Of a stretch of DNA of 64,000 nucleotides, positions 15,001-20,705 are shown one piece after another; the stretch's first letter is position 1; each line of letters opens with the position of its first letter. The stretch is taken from assembly GCF_963674565.1 (NCBI RefSeq), contig NZ_OY771430.1:3348001-3412000 (forward strand), given 5' to 3'. The translations under genes were made by a program, and so were the position numbers. The notes under the pieces are model-generated. The model was given only the letters and a program-made list of their open reading frames with translations. It made no database searches and had not been told where the DNA came from. The stretch comes from an uncultured Carboxylicivirga sp. GTDB taxonomy: Bacteria; Bacteroidota; Bacteroidia; Bacteroidales; Marinilabiliaceae.

Positions 15001-16995
15001 AGAACTTCCTGGTCGTGTTTCAACAGCAACACCACCTGCGCCACTATCTCTGTATAAAGTATAAGATATACCGTTTTCACTTCCACTTGTAGATAAAGTA
15101 ACCTGATTAGCCGGATCGGAACAACGAGGTGCGATTCCTGTTGCTTGCAAAGGATGGTCAACAGGCTCTGCTGTTGCAATAAATTCACCATCCATTGGTA
15201 CATCTGCACAAGTTACAGTAGATGCAAAAATTTTATAGGTACCAACGGTTGTATATCCAAGACCTCCATTATTCCAAACTAATGGTGTTGGGTCTCCAGT
15301 ATTATAGGTTATTGCACCACCAATATTGTCAGTATAAATTCCATCACCATTATTATCTCTTCTTAATTGGTAAGTAATTCCATCTTCTGGCGTTGCCAAT
15401 GATAAGCTTACCGAGTTAGAAGGAACACATGCATCATTACCCGTTGTTGTTTGAATAGCTGGAGATGTGTATACATTAAATGTAACAGTTTTTGATCCTG
15501 TCCAGAGGCAAGCCGTGGCAACCTCTTCAACCTGTGTAATTTCAAATGTAGTAGTAATTGAGATATCAGGAAGAGTAACCAATCCTCCATTCGTATTTAG
15601 AGTTCTCGTAAATACATTCGTACCATCATTAAACGTTAAGGTATAAGGTGCTGAGCCACCTGTTACGGTAACATTCAATAGGGGAGTTCCACTTATACAG
15701 AATGGCTGTGCATTATTTGCTTTAACCAAGGTTACATCATCTAGACGTATGGTTTGAACAAGTACCGAATTAGACACACTTGTACACTCAGTATTATCCG
15801 AAGTTTTTAAGATTACATGGTATTCTCCAAAAGCATTATAGCCTATTGATGACTCATCATTATTTAACGGGTAAGTACTTGCATTACCTGTAACAATTGA
15901 ACCATTCTGATACCAATCATAATCATAATTTGGAGGTAAAACACCTCCCACTAAATTGGTTATTAAAGTCTCTGATAATGTTCCATCACAAATCTCGAAT
16001 AAACCTGATCCAGTTGGTCTGTCTTCAATATAAACTAAAGGAAGTGGATCAACAGTTACAACTACCGGATCTGACGTAAATGACCCACAGTCCCCCGCTA
16101 TATTAGTAACAACAACAGTATAAGATCCTTCTCCAGGAGAACTGTCTAATGTATAAGTTGATGAAGTTTCTCCAGGAATAGGATTTCCATCAAATTGCCA
16201 TTGATAAGAAAAATTAATGGGGTCATAAGGCTGTACTTCCAGCACATGATTACCATCAAAAACAGTTGGATCACACGATGATAAATTGCCCTGAATTTGA
16301 AGATACACACTGGTTAATTCCCCTAATTGTATTCTATTGGTTGTAATATCCAAACAGGTACCATCTGAGACCAATGCCTGTATAATATCCAAATCCTGAT
16401 ACCCAACTGAAGCACTATTGAGGTTCATGTCATAGGGGTTACCTACTCCATTAACTTCATCTATTGTTCCGTTGTCATGATAGAGTATGTAATCCGCAGC
16501 AGATACCTGGGCCTGAGGCGATACTGTAAATGTATATTTGCCTGGTGTATCACCCGGACAAAACAACACATTATCTGTTGTAAAATCTTCATTTAAAAGC
16601 GTAAAGTCCGGAGCTACATTAGTTGTAATCTCAAGAGTAATATCATAAGTCTGATCAATGGCATGAAACCAGGTAATGGTAAAAGTTGTCCCTGCAGGGT
16701 ATCCATCCAAACCACTGATGATTGCATTCGGATCATTTAAATCTGAAAAAGTTAATCCAGCTGTATTGCTCCAATAACCTTTCTGTAAATGTCCGGGAGG
16801 TGCTGCATTTGCACCCATGTAAGTTGGATCTATCAGGTTTCCAGCAACACGCACCACACCATTCTGACAAACAGGTACGTTTATCTGGCTTATAATAGTG
16901 CCTGGTATAATCCATAATAATAGCAGGATTATCACCCATGATGTAATCCTTCCTCTGAATGTATTTTTGACTAACGCTTGGGTATTAATGCCCAT
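1..16995 (-). CDS. Giant SprB-repeat surface protein, C-terminus beyond window
   Basis: One minus-strand frame stays open from an ATG at 16995 to the left edge (at least 5,665 codons); I spot-checked it rather than every codon. The N-terminus has basic residues and a hydrophobic stretch (VIILLLLWIIPGTIIS) that looks like a signal peptide. Module types in protein order: PKD/Ig-like modules (about 16700-12700), about 37 SprB-type modules of 230-320 bases (about 12700-2950) with the hallmarks GG-x-x-PY-x-Y, Y-x-V-x-V-x-D-A-N-G-C and a closing QP, PKD_6-like modules (2950-1560), and seven modules of about 245 bases with V-x-A-G-x-D-x-x-V-C and N-G-C (1560-1). Such proteins in Bacteroidota are T9SS-exported adhesins, SprB of gliding motility being the known example; a C-terminal gliding/T9SS sorting domain should lie just left of the window. 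The adhesin role is inferred. Confidence 0.92.
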   Translation of the reverse strand, partial: MGINTQALVKNTFRGRITSWVIILLLLWIIPGTIISQINVPVCQNGVVRVAGNLIDPTYMGANAAPPGHLQKGYWSNTAGLTFSDLNDPNAIISGLDGYPAGTTFTITWFHAIDQTYDITLEITTNVAPDFTLLNEDFTTDNVLFCPGDTPGKYTFTVSPQAQVSAADYILYHDNGTIDEVNGVGNPYDMNLNSASVGYQDLDIIQALVSDGTCLDITTNRIQLGELTSVYLQIQGNLSSCDPTVFDGNHVLEVQPYDPINFSYQWQFDGNPIPGETSSTYTLDSSPGEGSYTVVVTNIAGDCGSFTSDPVVVTVDPLPLVYIEDRPTGSGLFEICDGTLSETLITNLVGGVLPPNYDYDWYQNGSIVTGNASTYPLNNDESSIGYNAFGEYHVILKTSDNTECTSVSNSVLVQTIRLDDVTLVKANNAQPFCISGTPLLNVTVTGGSAPYTLTFNDGTNVFTRTLNTNGGLVTLPDISITTTFEITQVEEVATACLWTGSKTVTFNVYTSPAIQTTTGNDACVPSNSVSLSLATPEDGITYQLRRDNNGDGIYTDNIGGAITYNTGDPTPLVWNNGGLGYTTVGTYKIFASTVTCADVPMDGEFIATAEPVDHPLQATGIAPRCSDPANQVTLSTSGSENGISYTLYRDSGAGGVAVETRPGSSVGADVTFTPQDQEGVYWVEAAKGTLCSVIMTNSYQIFPSPDVSLITINSTETCENMATTVSISQSETGVTYILYYDDGTGAVATGYVVSGLSGSARTLVNNQLLAAGVYTVLAVRGSCQEWVSGSITINAQPLDKSFVTDPYVCNSGNVVISPGELGVSYTLYKDGFVDATYGTVLGNGVNPVSFNGLVPGVYTVLASKGGCSRFLTDVLTVEPQPLPQTVTPQSTSYCVGGLGVSIDLGDTESGVQYLLIDNTTNDTLAITGNGNPRTFTNVTGGNYRVEAVSNNYSCSLLLANNIIITENSLPIVDILNLPGDFCEDQGVVTLVGSPTNAGGSWAGPGISDNNNGTADFDPGAVSASGSSYTIYYAYTDLNGCTATVGELATVHSNTIGSDLTIVKEADGLIPDVDYCSTSPDVVFRAKYNGINVTTNEAVFSGPGITDHGDGTATFSPASAGLGARTITLTYSDPLTNCSGSTSLNVTIGTPLNLVNPIASSYCSSDNTVTTLSGNVNGVVPSPDNTYFDICDDSGTPIAGYSGIPNNTYDFIPATFFAANGPGDYQIKYNYNSGSCLNTLTTYFSLYESIDPSFDIDGGSGQTTFCYETGAVTLEGVESPLPAGSSAWFTGNGVSGLNFFTDDDNVVYAPATNPVTYTINNNGCITSRTRNITVTKVDVSIVDLLSDYCTNQPAQLIKADELNTAIVTATFTAEKNGNPSAFLTQIAGTNTATIDPSIGAGLYQVIMAYEQMGDGCIGYDTVDVTVHLAQPVTFIGVTNGQKICRTSGVIDLIGDLPDIDLDGTPDGQGNFIEIAGVSNTGTDSNGNAIMANDGKAILDPSALVAGTYTIRYEYLSDPGSCFTYYEKQIEIVDSPSTIYNVTVNDVVGGNTAYCVDDVPKGVKIGLDGANTGVTYELLFAGSSMTPAVTYDATSSAAFSFTDDGTATGTDLLFDNIGVYTVVAKVGDCESVMTGSVSVEQYELVLQTTNVTHVECKGESTGSVSLIATGGSGNYEYKLGATGTYTATSIFSGLAAGTYDFYVQDISPAACEIVSPLSITITEPANSLNVIEDLTKKVNVGCTPCTAGVDCEGSATIIITGGTPFTGVDLVTYPTGYKITWPAAANNQQTLTATQLAAGTYDVHVEDALGCEFILPVTISANPALDVYEYDIVANHNNNGCFGGADGAFTVKATGGSGEYQFSINGIDWFLSNHATDNTLYEFSGLVAGDYTIYVRDRNYTRCNYINATPVTITQPAAPLSLVESVNNQVSCNGGSDGSYSVTAAGGNGTYEFSIINPAVDNTQWQVPTTAPNIFMVSGVVAGNHSVWVRDAAYPNCTQATIVVSVTESSSLSFDPPSVTNVSCYLGTDGQVELTGAGGSGNYVYSIDGGTTWLASNIFTGLSADIPYSFSIAEASDLSCNQIDILTVTLTQPSDFVTTEVVADHNDVSCFGGNDGSFTVSTSGGEGLIEYRLFDGTNYITLWDTNPVFTGLSVGTYQVSVRDRGTTAPTYCEKTNVLSVVIDQPAAGLSFTSEVVTPASCNGSATGEISIVVAGGTGPYSYQWTNIDTGTPVSLLNGGQSANAINLIAGNYEVTITDGNGCTLTKGYLVTENSAITLSLDTYSDISCYGAADGTITVSATGGSGAYQYSIDGGSTWVGAPSASYTFAGLDVGLYVIQVEDLGIAGCYAINTVQQNLIQPSQLDFSASVTNISCNGLSDGAISILASGRSVATDYEYYLEDALGNGTWQSSATFNGLAAGTYLAKVRDKLLTTCESSLKGPFVVTEPNDFTTTVTVVPVSCNGDSDGELIFSTLPTTGIYEYSINGGAWETSPVKNLSAGVYTVDVRNVSTLCVKSIADQVITEPVGPLTIDNIILTHNDCNGDTNGSIEVAVSGGSAPYSYQWRNMSTGIDVSPANDGDQAKSINLPAGDYRVTVTDNNNCVIVSANSTITEPVKLTTTYTVSHISVVGLNDGAIVVANPPVGGTGPYTISWSDGVAYDGIWARTNLSAGAYTFTITDAKGCLFVQTVNVLLTQALDFTVTPNTINCYGDADGIIAVAITGGTPDYTISWSGTLFDGSTISNSYVSSSNNYEIKSLYAGDYIVTVTDINGATLSKTNIKITQPDELIINELVRDDISCFGSGDGRIQVELSGHLQADMDNYNMSWVGPGGYADAGLASVVNDQTGLILAGNYTVTVNYNSTCSVSETYVIAEPTEILVTYSESHLSAAGANDGEITVNVPTGGVSPYTITWADGVAFDGMWTRTNLAPGNYDFTVTDASGCSVSYTATILDINALDFTYTVTDINCYGDQKGIIALVITGGVAPFDLHWDALLFDGMTPSGDQLNITTNYELKNIYAGTYQVRITDATGATISYPVIVNQPNELVINNVVLDDISCAGAADGHIQVSLSGHDVADMPNYNLVWTGPGGFSASGITSATSDQSGLILPGTYTVTANYNNTCFVSESYTITEPTPIVVTHTVNQITVAGGSDGEIIVATPTGGVPGYTITWDDGAAYDNVWTRDNLAAGTYTYTVTDIVNCSVTNTIEITDTNALDFLISANSINCYGTNTGIISLVISGGTSPYSIVWNGTQYDATLVTDSESVSINNHQIEDLYAGVYVVTITDNNGATLDKTITVSQADELVINLVPTDISCYGSGDGEIVANVVHGANDVSTYPIYWTGPGGYSLSGTVGVNNTINNLGTAGTYNVQVSYNGTCVETESYVLAEPAEIIVSLQSSTDVTCNGGSNGSISVSATGGIGFSYQWYLFNASLGTYDIIAGETNSFINNRIAGQYKVEVTNNTTNCKGELIHEIIQPEPLGLTITPTNILTCNGDDSGELLIQITGGTEPYRYNYGNGNILLPVGISSVTVPNLIAGSYDVLVTDANNCTISVNNTLISEPTILNLNVINQFISCDDQVAGWPDGELIVEISGGIINGVDHNYLLSLEAVNGSDKVVLVTNPGGGTYTQTFSNLASDKYTLYVYDQNSLDTDYCVQTYDFELKPITITGNALDASCEGVADGSITGINLDGVSSNFSYNWSSPDGGIGLDQSTLNQDGLSFGTYTLSITDTDRGGCVVEKDFIIDYDRTIIVDGTTYDVSCYGGSDGAITLNITGVGATATYLWTGPSITATNENNKDLTGLVAGNYTVLVTDGACTASRTFTVSGPATALDFNLRYLITDCDPYTRTIEIYNLTGGTGIQDPSFGDFKYNVSGPGTVIQDPTDYHLFTVNVGGTYIVKVSDKNNCETSYSITIPKEIAITPVITDVKCNGGNTGAISINLTGGSGSFSYSWTKTGDATFTATTPTINNLTAGEYILVITDLIESDGANCNRTYSFEVEEPLLILIDATDTGDVTCNGDADGYINLEIQGGVAPYTYTWSPVSSGIIQGNKNQTGLEGGTYTVLVRDANLCTATKDITITEYPSIDATINITDTECDGTNGAFNLIPTGGSGTYTYYWSTVDGDPAQLIPTDKDQTGLTGGTYSVVITDADPDRSSCTFTLSATLTSAIEIVNEVVTDVTCSGNNDGSITYDVIGGDGNYTYSWSTIDGSPSALTPGARNQSGLAPGTYTVVITDGRTSGGVDCAITKDFTIVAATGLDVNVSLTHIECYGEAVGSLSAAVTGGSGNYSYSWSNGATTAAINNVLAGVYTLQVTDLDLGCTFIGAYTIKQPASPISIDAVNITDVLCYGEATGEIEIIVSGGTAPYTYSWTGSGNPSGSNPTSMVAGTYSVIIEDANGCTLNSGNIEITQPISHITVSNPQITDVSTTGGSDGQILVDVTGGVAPYTFEWFDASNTLVGTTNPVTGLGSGTYRIVAVDANGCRFEYTGIKVVEPGEALGFEKTVFNVSPCNGDANGELHINRVYGGYPIASSYYRIQVTGPGVNQDVNATSLHLTGLVAGTYRVIVTDDVPVIYQEDIVIIENPVLTLTTSVSNQINCYSTNTGEIQGSITGGQPSAASEYFVEIISDNGYYAAQQVALAPGTFTFTNLPAGQYTILAYDYAGSFDSMSPSRGNCIATDIKVITQPEAGVVLSSADGSSEICVGEDFDMVLTTSGWNFVTDGSLRVTLYDGSTYWDEIVNQSPYSLTVTPATNRTYSITKVADPANATCLKGTGSGQVQLRVNPLPTANISGPDEMCADGIVSLSVSLTGVAPWILTWVDNNNGTSSTETVNVSPFIFSDSPAADASYSILSVSDANSCSTTGNGQVDVTVHTKPSVLLSGSTNICYGGTANLSIDFGNTAYPYTITYTENGVNKSMTVSPNSGSTFIWAVSPDVSTSYEITNVVDANGCVMDITTTIGANVTVKQLPGRIDTIRNNDVLGGVCQSETGVIYTIDPVTDADGGYIWTAPLGSTIVTGNGTTSVELDFDADFAGGYIEVYATNTCGDGQPAELWIPAKLLPGSVGVITGPTEFCQGSTDITFSVSAVANATDYRWELPTGFIIQGADNAATIKVDLDPMLDVITGDIKVTPYNACGDGPNTATLTVNVYPLPTAYAGLDDGICGNSYTLAATDPASINANWSGQWEVISGYAVINDPTAYNSTISNLSRGDVVFRWTVTNNSTGGLNDCAVYDEVVIRNNTLSVSAVADHSNVCDGSTTLSGTFISGITGRWEAVYPVGSTAAFAPANTATTIVTNMEPGLNRFRWTLTQNGCESFGEIEVTNNEPSDAIITDGTSVSVCDSEVTLNAIAPIEGSGRWSLVSGSGVIVTPNASTTLITGLDYGDNIFRYTTSKNGCEKFADITVRNNTLLVDAGVDETVCDGIKVLNATVPPANVTGRWIFVEGSGSFDDGFSPSATVSDLAQGTNRLVWELNQYGCISSNEIVITNDEPTQAQVGSNQTICAYETQLTGNAPSVGTGFWSIVTGSGTFEDTSDPVTQVTNLGEGLNIFRWTIMHKSCSSSADITVINNHVVVSAGKDTIVCGRTTSLRANTPSLGVGEWGVLPGVGGGTIFDNADPETQVGGLLNGPNGFIWRVTYNGCESADTVIVNNNTPYPVDAGTDQIIAGGAT
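6840..9165 (-). repeat. Three-module super-repeat, 774-base period, three copies
   Basis: Inside the giant gene a block of three different SprB modules recurs three times. Landmarks: the CCAGGACC-type motif at 6971, 7739 and 8513; the CTCATCAG-type motif at 7096, 7870 and 8644; the GTTCTTGTCC-type motif at 7453, 8228 and 9005. Spacings are 768-777 bases, close to 258 codons. Copies have diverged at the DNA level, so this is an old duplication of a three-domain unit. Confidence 0.8.
9165..11250 (-). repeat. Possible longer super-repeat, about 1,020-base period, two copies
   Basis: The module around 9181-9400 resembles that around 10201-10420 more closely than its neighbours: the GAxTAAGG-type motif near 9311 recurs near 10330, with similar flanks. 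In both cases modules reading like 'Y-x-Y-S-I-x-G-G-x-W' follow. This suggests a four-module duplication, but divergence is high and only two copies are visible. Confidence 0.4.
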
Positions 16996-17039
16996 GGGCC
17001 CAATATTTGTGTTTAAATTCGAATTTTTCCTTAGTCGTT

Positions 17040-17057
17040 CTACGCAAATCTAATCAT
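17040..17057 (-). other. Possible five-codon leader ORF with a consensus Shine-Dalgarno
   Basis: Reading toward the giant gene, AGGAGG (17071-17066) is followed after 8 bases by ATG and the codons for MIRFA, then TAG. The giant ORF starts 44 bases further on, in another frame. A perfect Shine-Dalgarno at ideal spacing stands out in a phylum that rarely uses one. It could be a translated leader controlling the giant gene or a coincidence. Confidence 0.3.
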
Positions 17058-17117
17058 TTTGTTTGCCTCCTCTTAATTTTTGGCGGTAAACATTCCTTAA
17101 TAATTGCACATTTTTCA

Positions 17118-18236
17118 TTAGAGTAACCGAAATGCATTTCCAGGTAAACTTTTTACCATGCCAGCAAATTCAAGCGACAACATATTGGCACTCACCTTGC
17201 TCACTGGCAGATTACTCGCTAAACTCAATTCATTAGCTGTCATTTCCTTATTATTATACAATAAAGTATACAATAACTCTTCTTCACTGTTATTGAATTC
17301 ATTAAAAATTTTCTTTTGTACTGAATTATGATTTTTATCAACTTCCCATCCCAATGCATTTGCAACATCCTGAGAATCTTCAATCAAACCTGCGATATTT
17401 GATTTTATGAGATAATTGCAACCTTTTGCCATTTCGTAATTAACACTCCCAGGAAAAGCCAAAACATCCCTGTTATAAGAACTTGCTATTCGCGCTGTAA
17501 TCACTGCTCCTCCTTTTACTCCAGACTCAACAACAATTAATGCATCTACCAAACCGGCTACTATTCTGTTACGTCTCACAAAATTAGGTTTATCAGGATT
17601 AGTCTTTGTTAAAAATTCAGTTACCAGACCTCCTTGTCCTATCATTTGAGCTGCTGTATTTCTATGTAATGATGGATAAATCCGGTCCAATCCATGTGCA
17701 AGAACACCATATGTTGCAATGCTATTCTTCAATGCTGATTGATGAGCACAAACATCTACACCATAGGCCAAACCACTAACAATAACTAAATCAGGGAAAT
17801 TAACAGCCAAACCACTTACCAGTTTCTCACAATTAATTTTAGCATCCTCTGAGGCCTGACGGGTTCCTACAATTCCAATAATCTTTCTGGAATCTAGTTT
17901 ATTCTGTCCCTTCAGAAAGATCATCAAGGGAGCATCATCACAGTAATTTAAACGGGATGGAAATTCAGGATTTGTATAGAACAAAGGTTGAATCTGGTGT
18001 TGAAGAATAAATTCGATTTCTTCTTCTGCCCGCTCCAACACATCAGCACTTTTTATTGATTTTGCTACCACAGAACCAATGCCGGGAATCTTGGATAATG
18101 AACGCTCACTTTGTTTGAATACTTCTTCAACCTCGCCCACATATGCAACAAGGTTACGAGCCAATTTGGGTCCTATTCCTTTAACCAGGCTTAGGGCAAT
18201 TTGATATTTCAGTAGTTCGGTCAAGTTAGAAATCAA
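17118..18236 (-). CDS. dprA: DNA processing protein DprA/Smf
   Basis: 372 residues. DprA binds incoming single-stranded DNA and loads RecA in natural transformation; many non-competent bacteria also carry it. The N-terminal 60 residues contain two helix-hairpin-helix motifs (VKGIGPKLARN, IPGIGSVVAKS). The Rossmann-like DprA core follows, with GIVGTRQAS and SGLAYGVDVCAHQSAL, and a C-terminal winged-helix segment (MTANELSLASNLPVSKVSANML). Length is normal for the family in this phylum. ATG start; 122 bases separate its stop from the giant gene on the same strand, so read-through is possible. No other competence genes are visible here. Confidence 0.95.
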   Translation of the reverse strand: MISNLTELLKYQIALSLVKGIGPKLARNLVAYVGEVEEVFKQSERSLSKIPGIGSVVAKSIKSADVLERAEEEIEFILQHQIQPLFYTNPEFPSRLNYCDDAPLMIFLKGQNKLDSRKIIGIVGTRQASEDAKINCEKLVSGLAVNFPDLVIVSGLAYGVDVCAHQSALKNSIATYGVLAHGLDRIYPSLHRNTAAQMIGQGGLVTEFLTKTNPDKPNFVRRNRIVAGLVDALIVVESGVKGGAVITARIASSYNRDVLAFPGSVNYEMAKGCNYLIKSNIAGLIEDSQDVANALGWEVDKNHNSVQKKIFNEFNNSEEELLYTLLYNNKEMTANELSLASNLPVSKVSANMLSLEFAGMVKSLPGNAFRLL

Positions 18237-18257
18237 TAGGTTGCTTAAAGTTACCTA

Positions 18258-18306
18258 TTAATCACCAAGTTACCAATTAATAAATAGTTTTTTTATGGGT
18301 GATTAA
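18258..18306. repeat. Inverted repeat upstream of dprA
   Basis: TTAATCACC (18258-18266) is perfectly complementary to GGTGATTAA (18298-18306), and flanking bases (CTTAAAGTT and AACTTAAG) extend the symmetry imperfectly. It lies 22-70 bases upstream of the dprA start codon, so it could be an operator, a leader structure, or the end of the upstream transcription unit. A degenerate direct repeat (TTACCAA...AATAGTTT) occurs near 18270 and 18391. Confidence 0.4.
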
Positions 18307-18410
18307 CTTAAGGCTCTCAGAAGGATGTATAAAAAATATTTAAACTTAACAGAAATGCAACTTCTACCTTCTTCAACCCTTCTAATCACTTACCAACTTA
18401 TTAAATAGTT

Positions 18411-19004
18411 TCATAAACGTAAGGTAAGCCCTGTTGTAACCAAACCTAAGTTTGCTTTGCCAACTTCCAGTAGCATGGAAACATCATCAGTTACAAAATA
18501 ACGAACACCAACAGCAGGTCTCAACTTCAGCTTCAATTCCTTATCACTAAAGTTTTCATAAATATCCAACTCTTCATTCCAAACATCTGTTTCCTTTTTT
18601 GACGACCATTCAAACATCATTCCCCCTGTCAAATAAAAATCCCAATCACCCAGAAAAACAGAATAGTTCGTCCATTTTTCTATCCATCCGGCAAAATGAA
18701 CGGAAGCTAAACCTCCCAAAACAACCTTGCCATATTTATGAAGATTGGTTGAAATAGTGTCGTTTTTGTATTTATCCCGATTAAAGCCAAACATTCCCCC
18801 TACACTTAAAAAATCATTTAGCCCATATTCAACAGCCATCGAAACAGGAGGAATCTTTGAAATACTGTATCCATCCCAATCATTCTTATCACTGTAATCG
18901 GCAAACGAGATTTTGGGACTTACATACCAATCTGCTTTTTTATACTGGGCATTAATCGAGGCAGTAAAAGGTAAAAACAGAAGAAAAAGAAATATTTTGG
19001 GCAT
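18411..19004 (-). CDS. Outer-membrane beta-barrel-like protein
   Basis: 197 residues. A clear signal peptide (MPKIFLFLLFLPFTASINAQ) is followed by alternating amphipathic strands (WYVSPKISFADYSD, VSMAVEYGLNDFLSVGGMFGF) and a C-terminus VGKANLGLVTTGLTLRL ending in a hydrophobic residue, typical of small outer-membrane barrels. No catalytic motif is visible and the substrate is unknown. It starts two bases after the stop of the upstream membrane protein gene, so the two are one transcription unit. Confidence 0.75.
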   Translation of the reverse strand: MPKIFLFLLFLPFTASINAQYKKADWYVSPKISFADYSDKNDWDGYSISKIPPVSMAVEYGLNDFLSVGGMFGFNRDKYKNDTISTNLHKYGKVVLGGLASVHFAGWIEKWTNYSVFLGDWDFYLTGGMMFEWSSKKETDVWNEELDIYENFSDKELKLKLRPAVGVRYFVTDDVSMLLEVGKANLGLVTTGLTLRL

Positions 19005-19006
19005 AA

Positions 19007-19474
19007 CTAGTTTTCTTTATTGATGAAATCAATATACTTTTTCAATTCATTAATTTGTGTTTTGTCGCAAGCTGCAATACCAACAGATGGAAATATGGCA
19101 TGTCGTCCTTGTATGCTTCCTTCAATTTTCAAACTACGACCCAATCCACCAAGTCCTTTCGAGAGTTTAATTTTCTTTACCTTCTCAACAGGAATCAGAA
19201 TTCGTTTATATTGCCTGCCAAATGGAAAAAGCCTGTAAAACTTAATATCTATCTTCTCAGCAGTTAATTCAACATCTACATAATAGAAACCTCCAAAATA
19301 ATAAACAGCTATTGCAACCAAAAGCACTCCCCATAATATTAGCTCTAATGTAATGTTTCTGGGTTCAATAATCAGATAGTTCCCGGCGACTAATCCTAAG
19401 GCAATCAAAACCATCAGAGCCAGAATCATACCCCGGAGACCCACTTGCTTCTTATTATTAAATTTTATAGTCAT
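19007..19474 (-). CDS. Two-TM membrane protein with PH-like domain
   Basis: 155 residues. Two hydrophobic helices at about residues 15-35 and 44-62 form a hairpin, followed by a soluble beta-rich part (VDVELTAEKIDIKFYRLFPFGRQYKRILIPVEKVKKIKLSKG) with the look of a bacterial PH-like domain. I do not recognise a named family. It is the first gene of a unit with the barrel protein downstream (two-base gap), suggesting an envelope role. Function unknown. Confidence 0.7.
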   Translation of the reverse strand: MTIKFNNKKQVGLRGMILALMVLIALGLVAGNYLIIEPRNITLELILWGVLLVAIAVYYFGGFYYVDVELTAEKIDIKFYRLFPFGRQYKRILIPVEKVKKIKLSKGLGGLGRSLKIEGSIQGRHAIFPSVGIAACDKTQINELKKYIDFINKEN

Positions 19475-19594
19475 TAATCTAATTGTTATTATTGATCAAA
19501 GTCATAATCCGTAAGAAATATCTACCAATTAATAATGAATTATTATAAAATCCTAATCGTATCTAAAAACCTATTTCTAATTCCCAAAATTAAC

Positions 19595-19602
19595 TATTTT
19601 TG
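19595..19602 (+). promoter_or_regulatory. Candidate -7 element for aroB
   Basis: TATTTTTG matches the Bacteroidota -7 consensus TAnnTTTG and lies 24 bases before the aroB start codon. The upstream -33 TTTG is poor (TTTC at 19574-19577, spacing 17), so this call is tentative. Confidence 0.35.
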
Positions 19603-19626
19603 CAATTGAATATTTAAAACTGATCA

Positions 19627-20697
19627 ATGTTTCCGCTATTATCAAAAGATTCGAATGTATTTATAGTAGATGATCTGACAACAGACATTGAGCATCTTAT
19701 ATCAAATTTTCCAGAAGAGAAAGTCTTCCTTTTATCAGATAAAGAGTCATATAAACACTGTTTCCATAAAATTGAAACAGTAAAGGGCCTTAGTCCTGAA
19801 CGTACTGTTATTATTGCTGACGGCGATAACAACAAGGGACTTGCTGCCGTTGAGCAGGTATGGAAATTACTAAGTGATGGCGGTGCCGACAGGAAATCGC
19901 TATTATTAACTTTAGGTGGTGGAATGCCTTGTGATTTAGGTGGATTTGCCGCATCAACTTTTAAGAGAGGAATTAAATTTATTAATATTCCAACCACTCT
20001 TTTATCGCAGGTTGATGCTTCAATCGGAGGGAAAACAGGTATTAATTTTGCTGGTCTTAAAAATGAAATCGGGGTATTTAATCATGCCACAGCCGTATTG
20101 ATCGATACCAGCTTTTTTGAAACCCTTGACAAACCAAATATTATTTCAGGTTTTGCCGAAATGATTAAGCATGCTTTCATCTACTCAGCCGAAGAATGGG
20201 AGAAACTAAAAAGTTTCGATATCAAAAATCCTGATTTAGATAAGCTGAAAGAATTGGTGGCTGATTCGATCCGCATCAAAGATTATTTTGTACAGAATGA
20301 TCCTACCGAACACCATATTCGTAAAGCCTTAAATTTCGGTCATACTTACGGACATGCCTTTGAAAGTATGGCCTTGTACGAAGACAGGCCTTTACTTCAT
20401 GGTTATGCAGTAGCATTTGGTATGATTTGCGAACTATATCTGTCGCATACCCGTTTAGGATTTCCAATGCCTTTGGTATTAGAATTAGCTGAACGTTTGG
20501 AAGACATTTACGGACACTTCGACTTTTCAACAGACAAGTACGATGAGCTATACAGGCTGATGACACATGACAAAAAGAACGAAGGCAATAAAATCAATTT
20601 TACCTTGCTCGAAGAAATCGGTAAGATTCAGATAAATTGCCAGGCTAGCCAGAAAGAGGTTTATGATGCCTTGTACTTTTACAACAATTTCAAATAA
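19627..20697 (+). CDS. aroB: 3-dehydroquinate synthase
   Basis: 356 residues. Converts DAHP to 3-dehydroquinate, the second shikimate step, using NAD+ and a divalent metal in the cytoplasm. Visible signatures: the glycine-rich nucleotide-binding stretch LGGGMPCDLGGFAAS (residues 96-110), PTTLLSQVDASIGGKTGIN (122-140), the metal-ligand region EMIKHAF, and LNFGHTYGHAFE with its metal-binding histidines. Length is normal. The next gene, aroA, begins eight bases after the stop, so the two are an operon. DAHP synthase, aroD, aroE, aroK and aroC are not in the window. Confidence 0.97.
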   Translation: MFPLLSKDSNVFIVDDLTTDIEHLISNFPEEKVFLLSDKESYKHCFHKIETVKGLSPERTVIIADGDNNKGLAAVEQVWKLLSDGGADRKSLLLTLGGGMPCDLGGFAASTFKRGIKFINIPTTLLSQVDASIGGKTGINFAGLKNEIGVFNHATAVLIDTSFFETLDKPNIISGFAEMIKHAFIYSAEEWEKLKSFDIKNPDLDKLKELVADSIRIKDYFVQNDPTEHHIRKALNFGHTYGHAFESMALYEDRPLLHGYAVAFGMICELYLSHTRLGFPMPLVLELAERLEDIYGHFDFSTDKYDELYRLMTHDKKNEGNKINFTLLEEIGKIQINCQASQKEVYDALYFYNNFK

Positions 20698-20705
20698 AAC
20701 TTAAA

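Noticed and set aside
16733..16939. Minus-strand 68-codon frame beginning MGDNPAIIMDY
   Set aside because: It overlaps the signal peptide and first domain of the giant protein in another frame and has no recognisable content.
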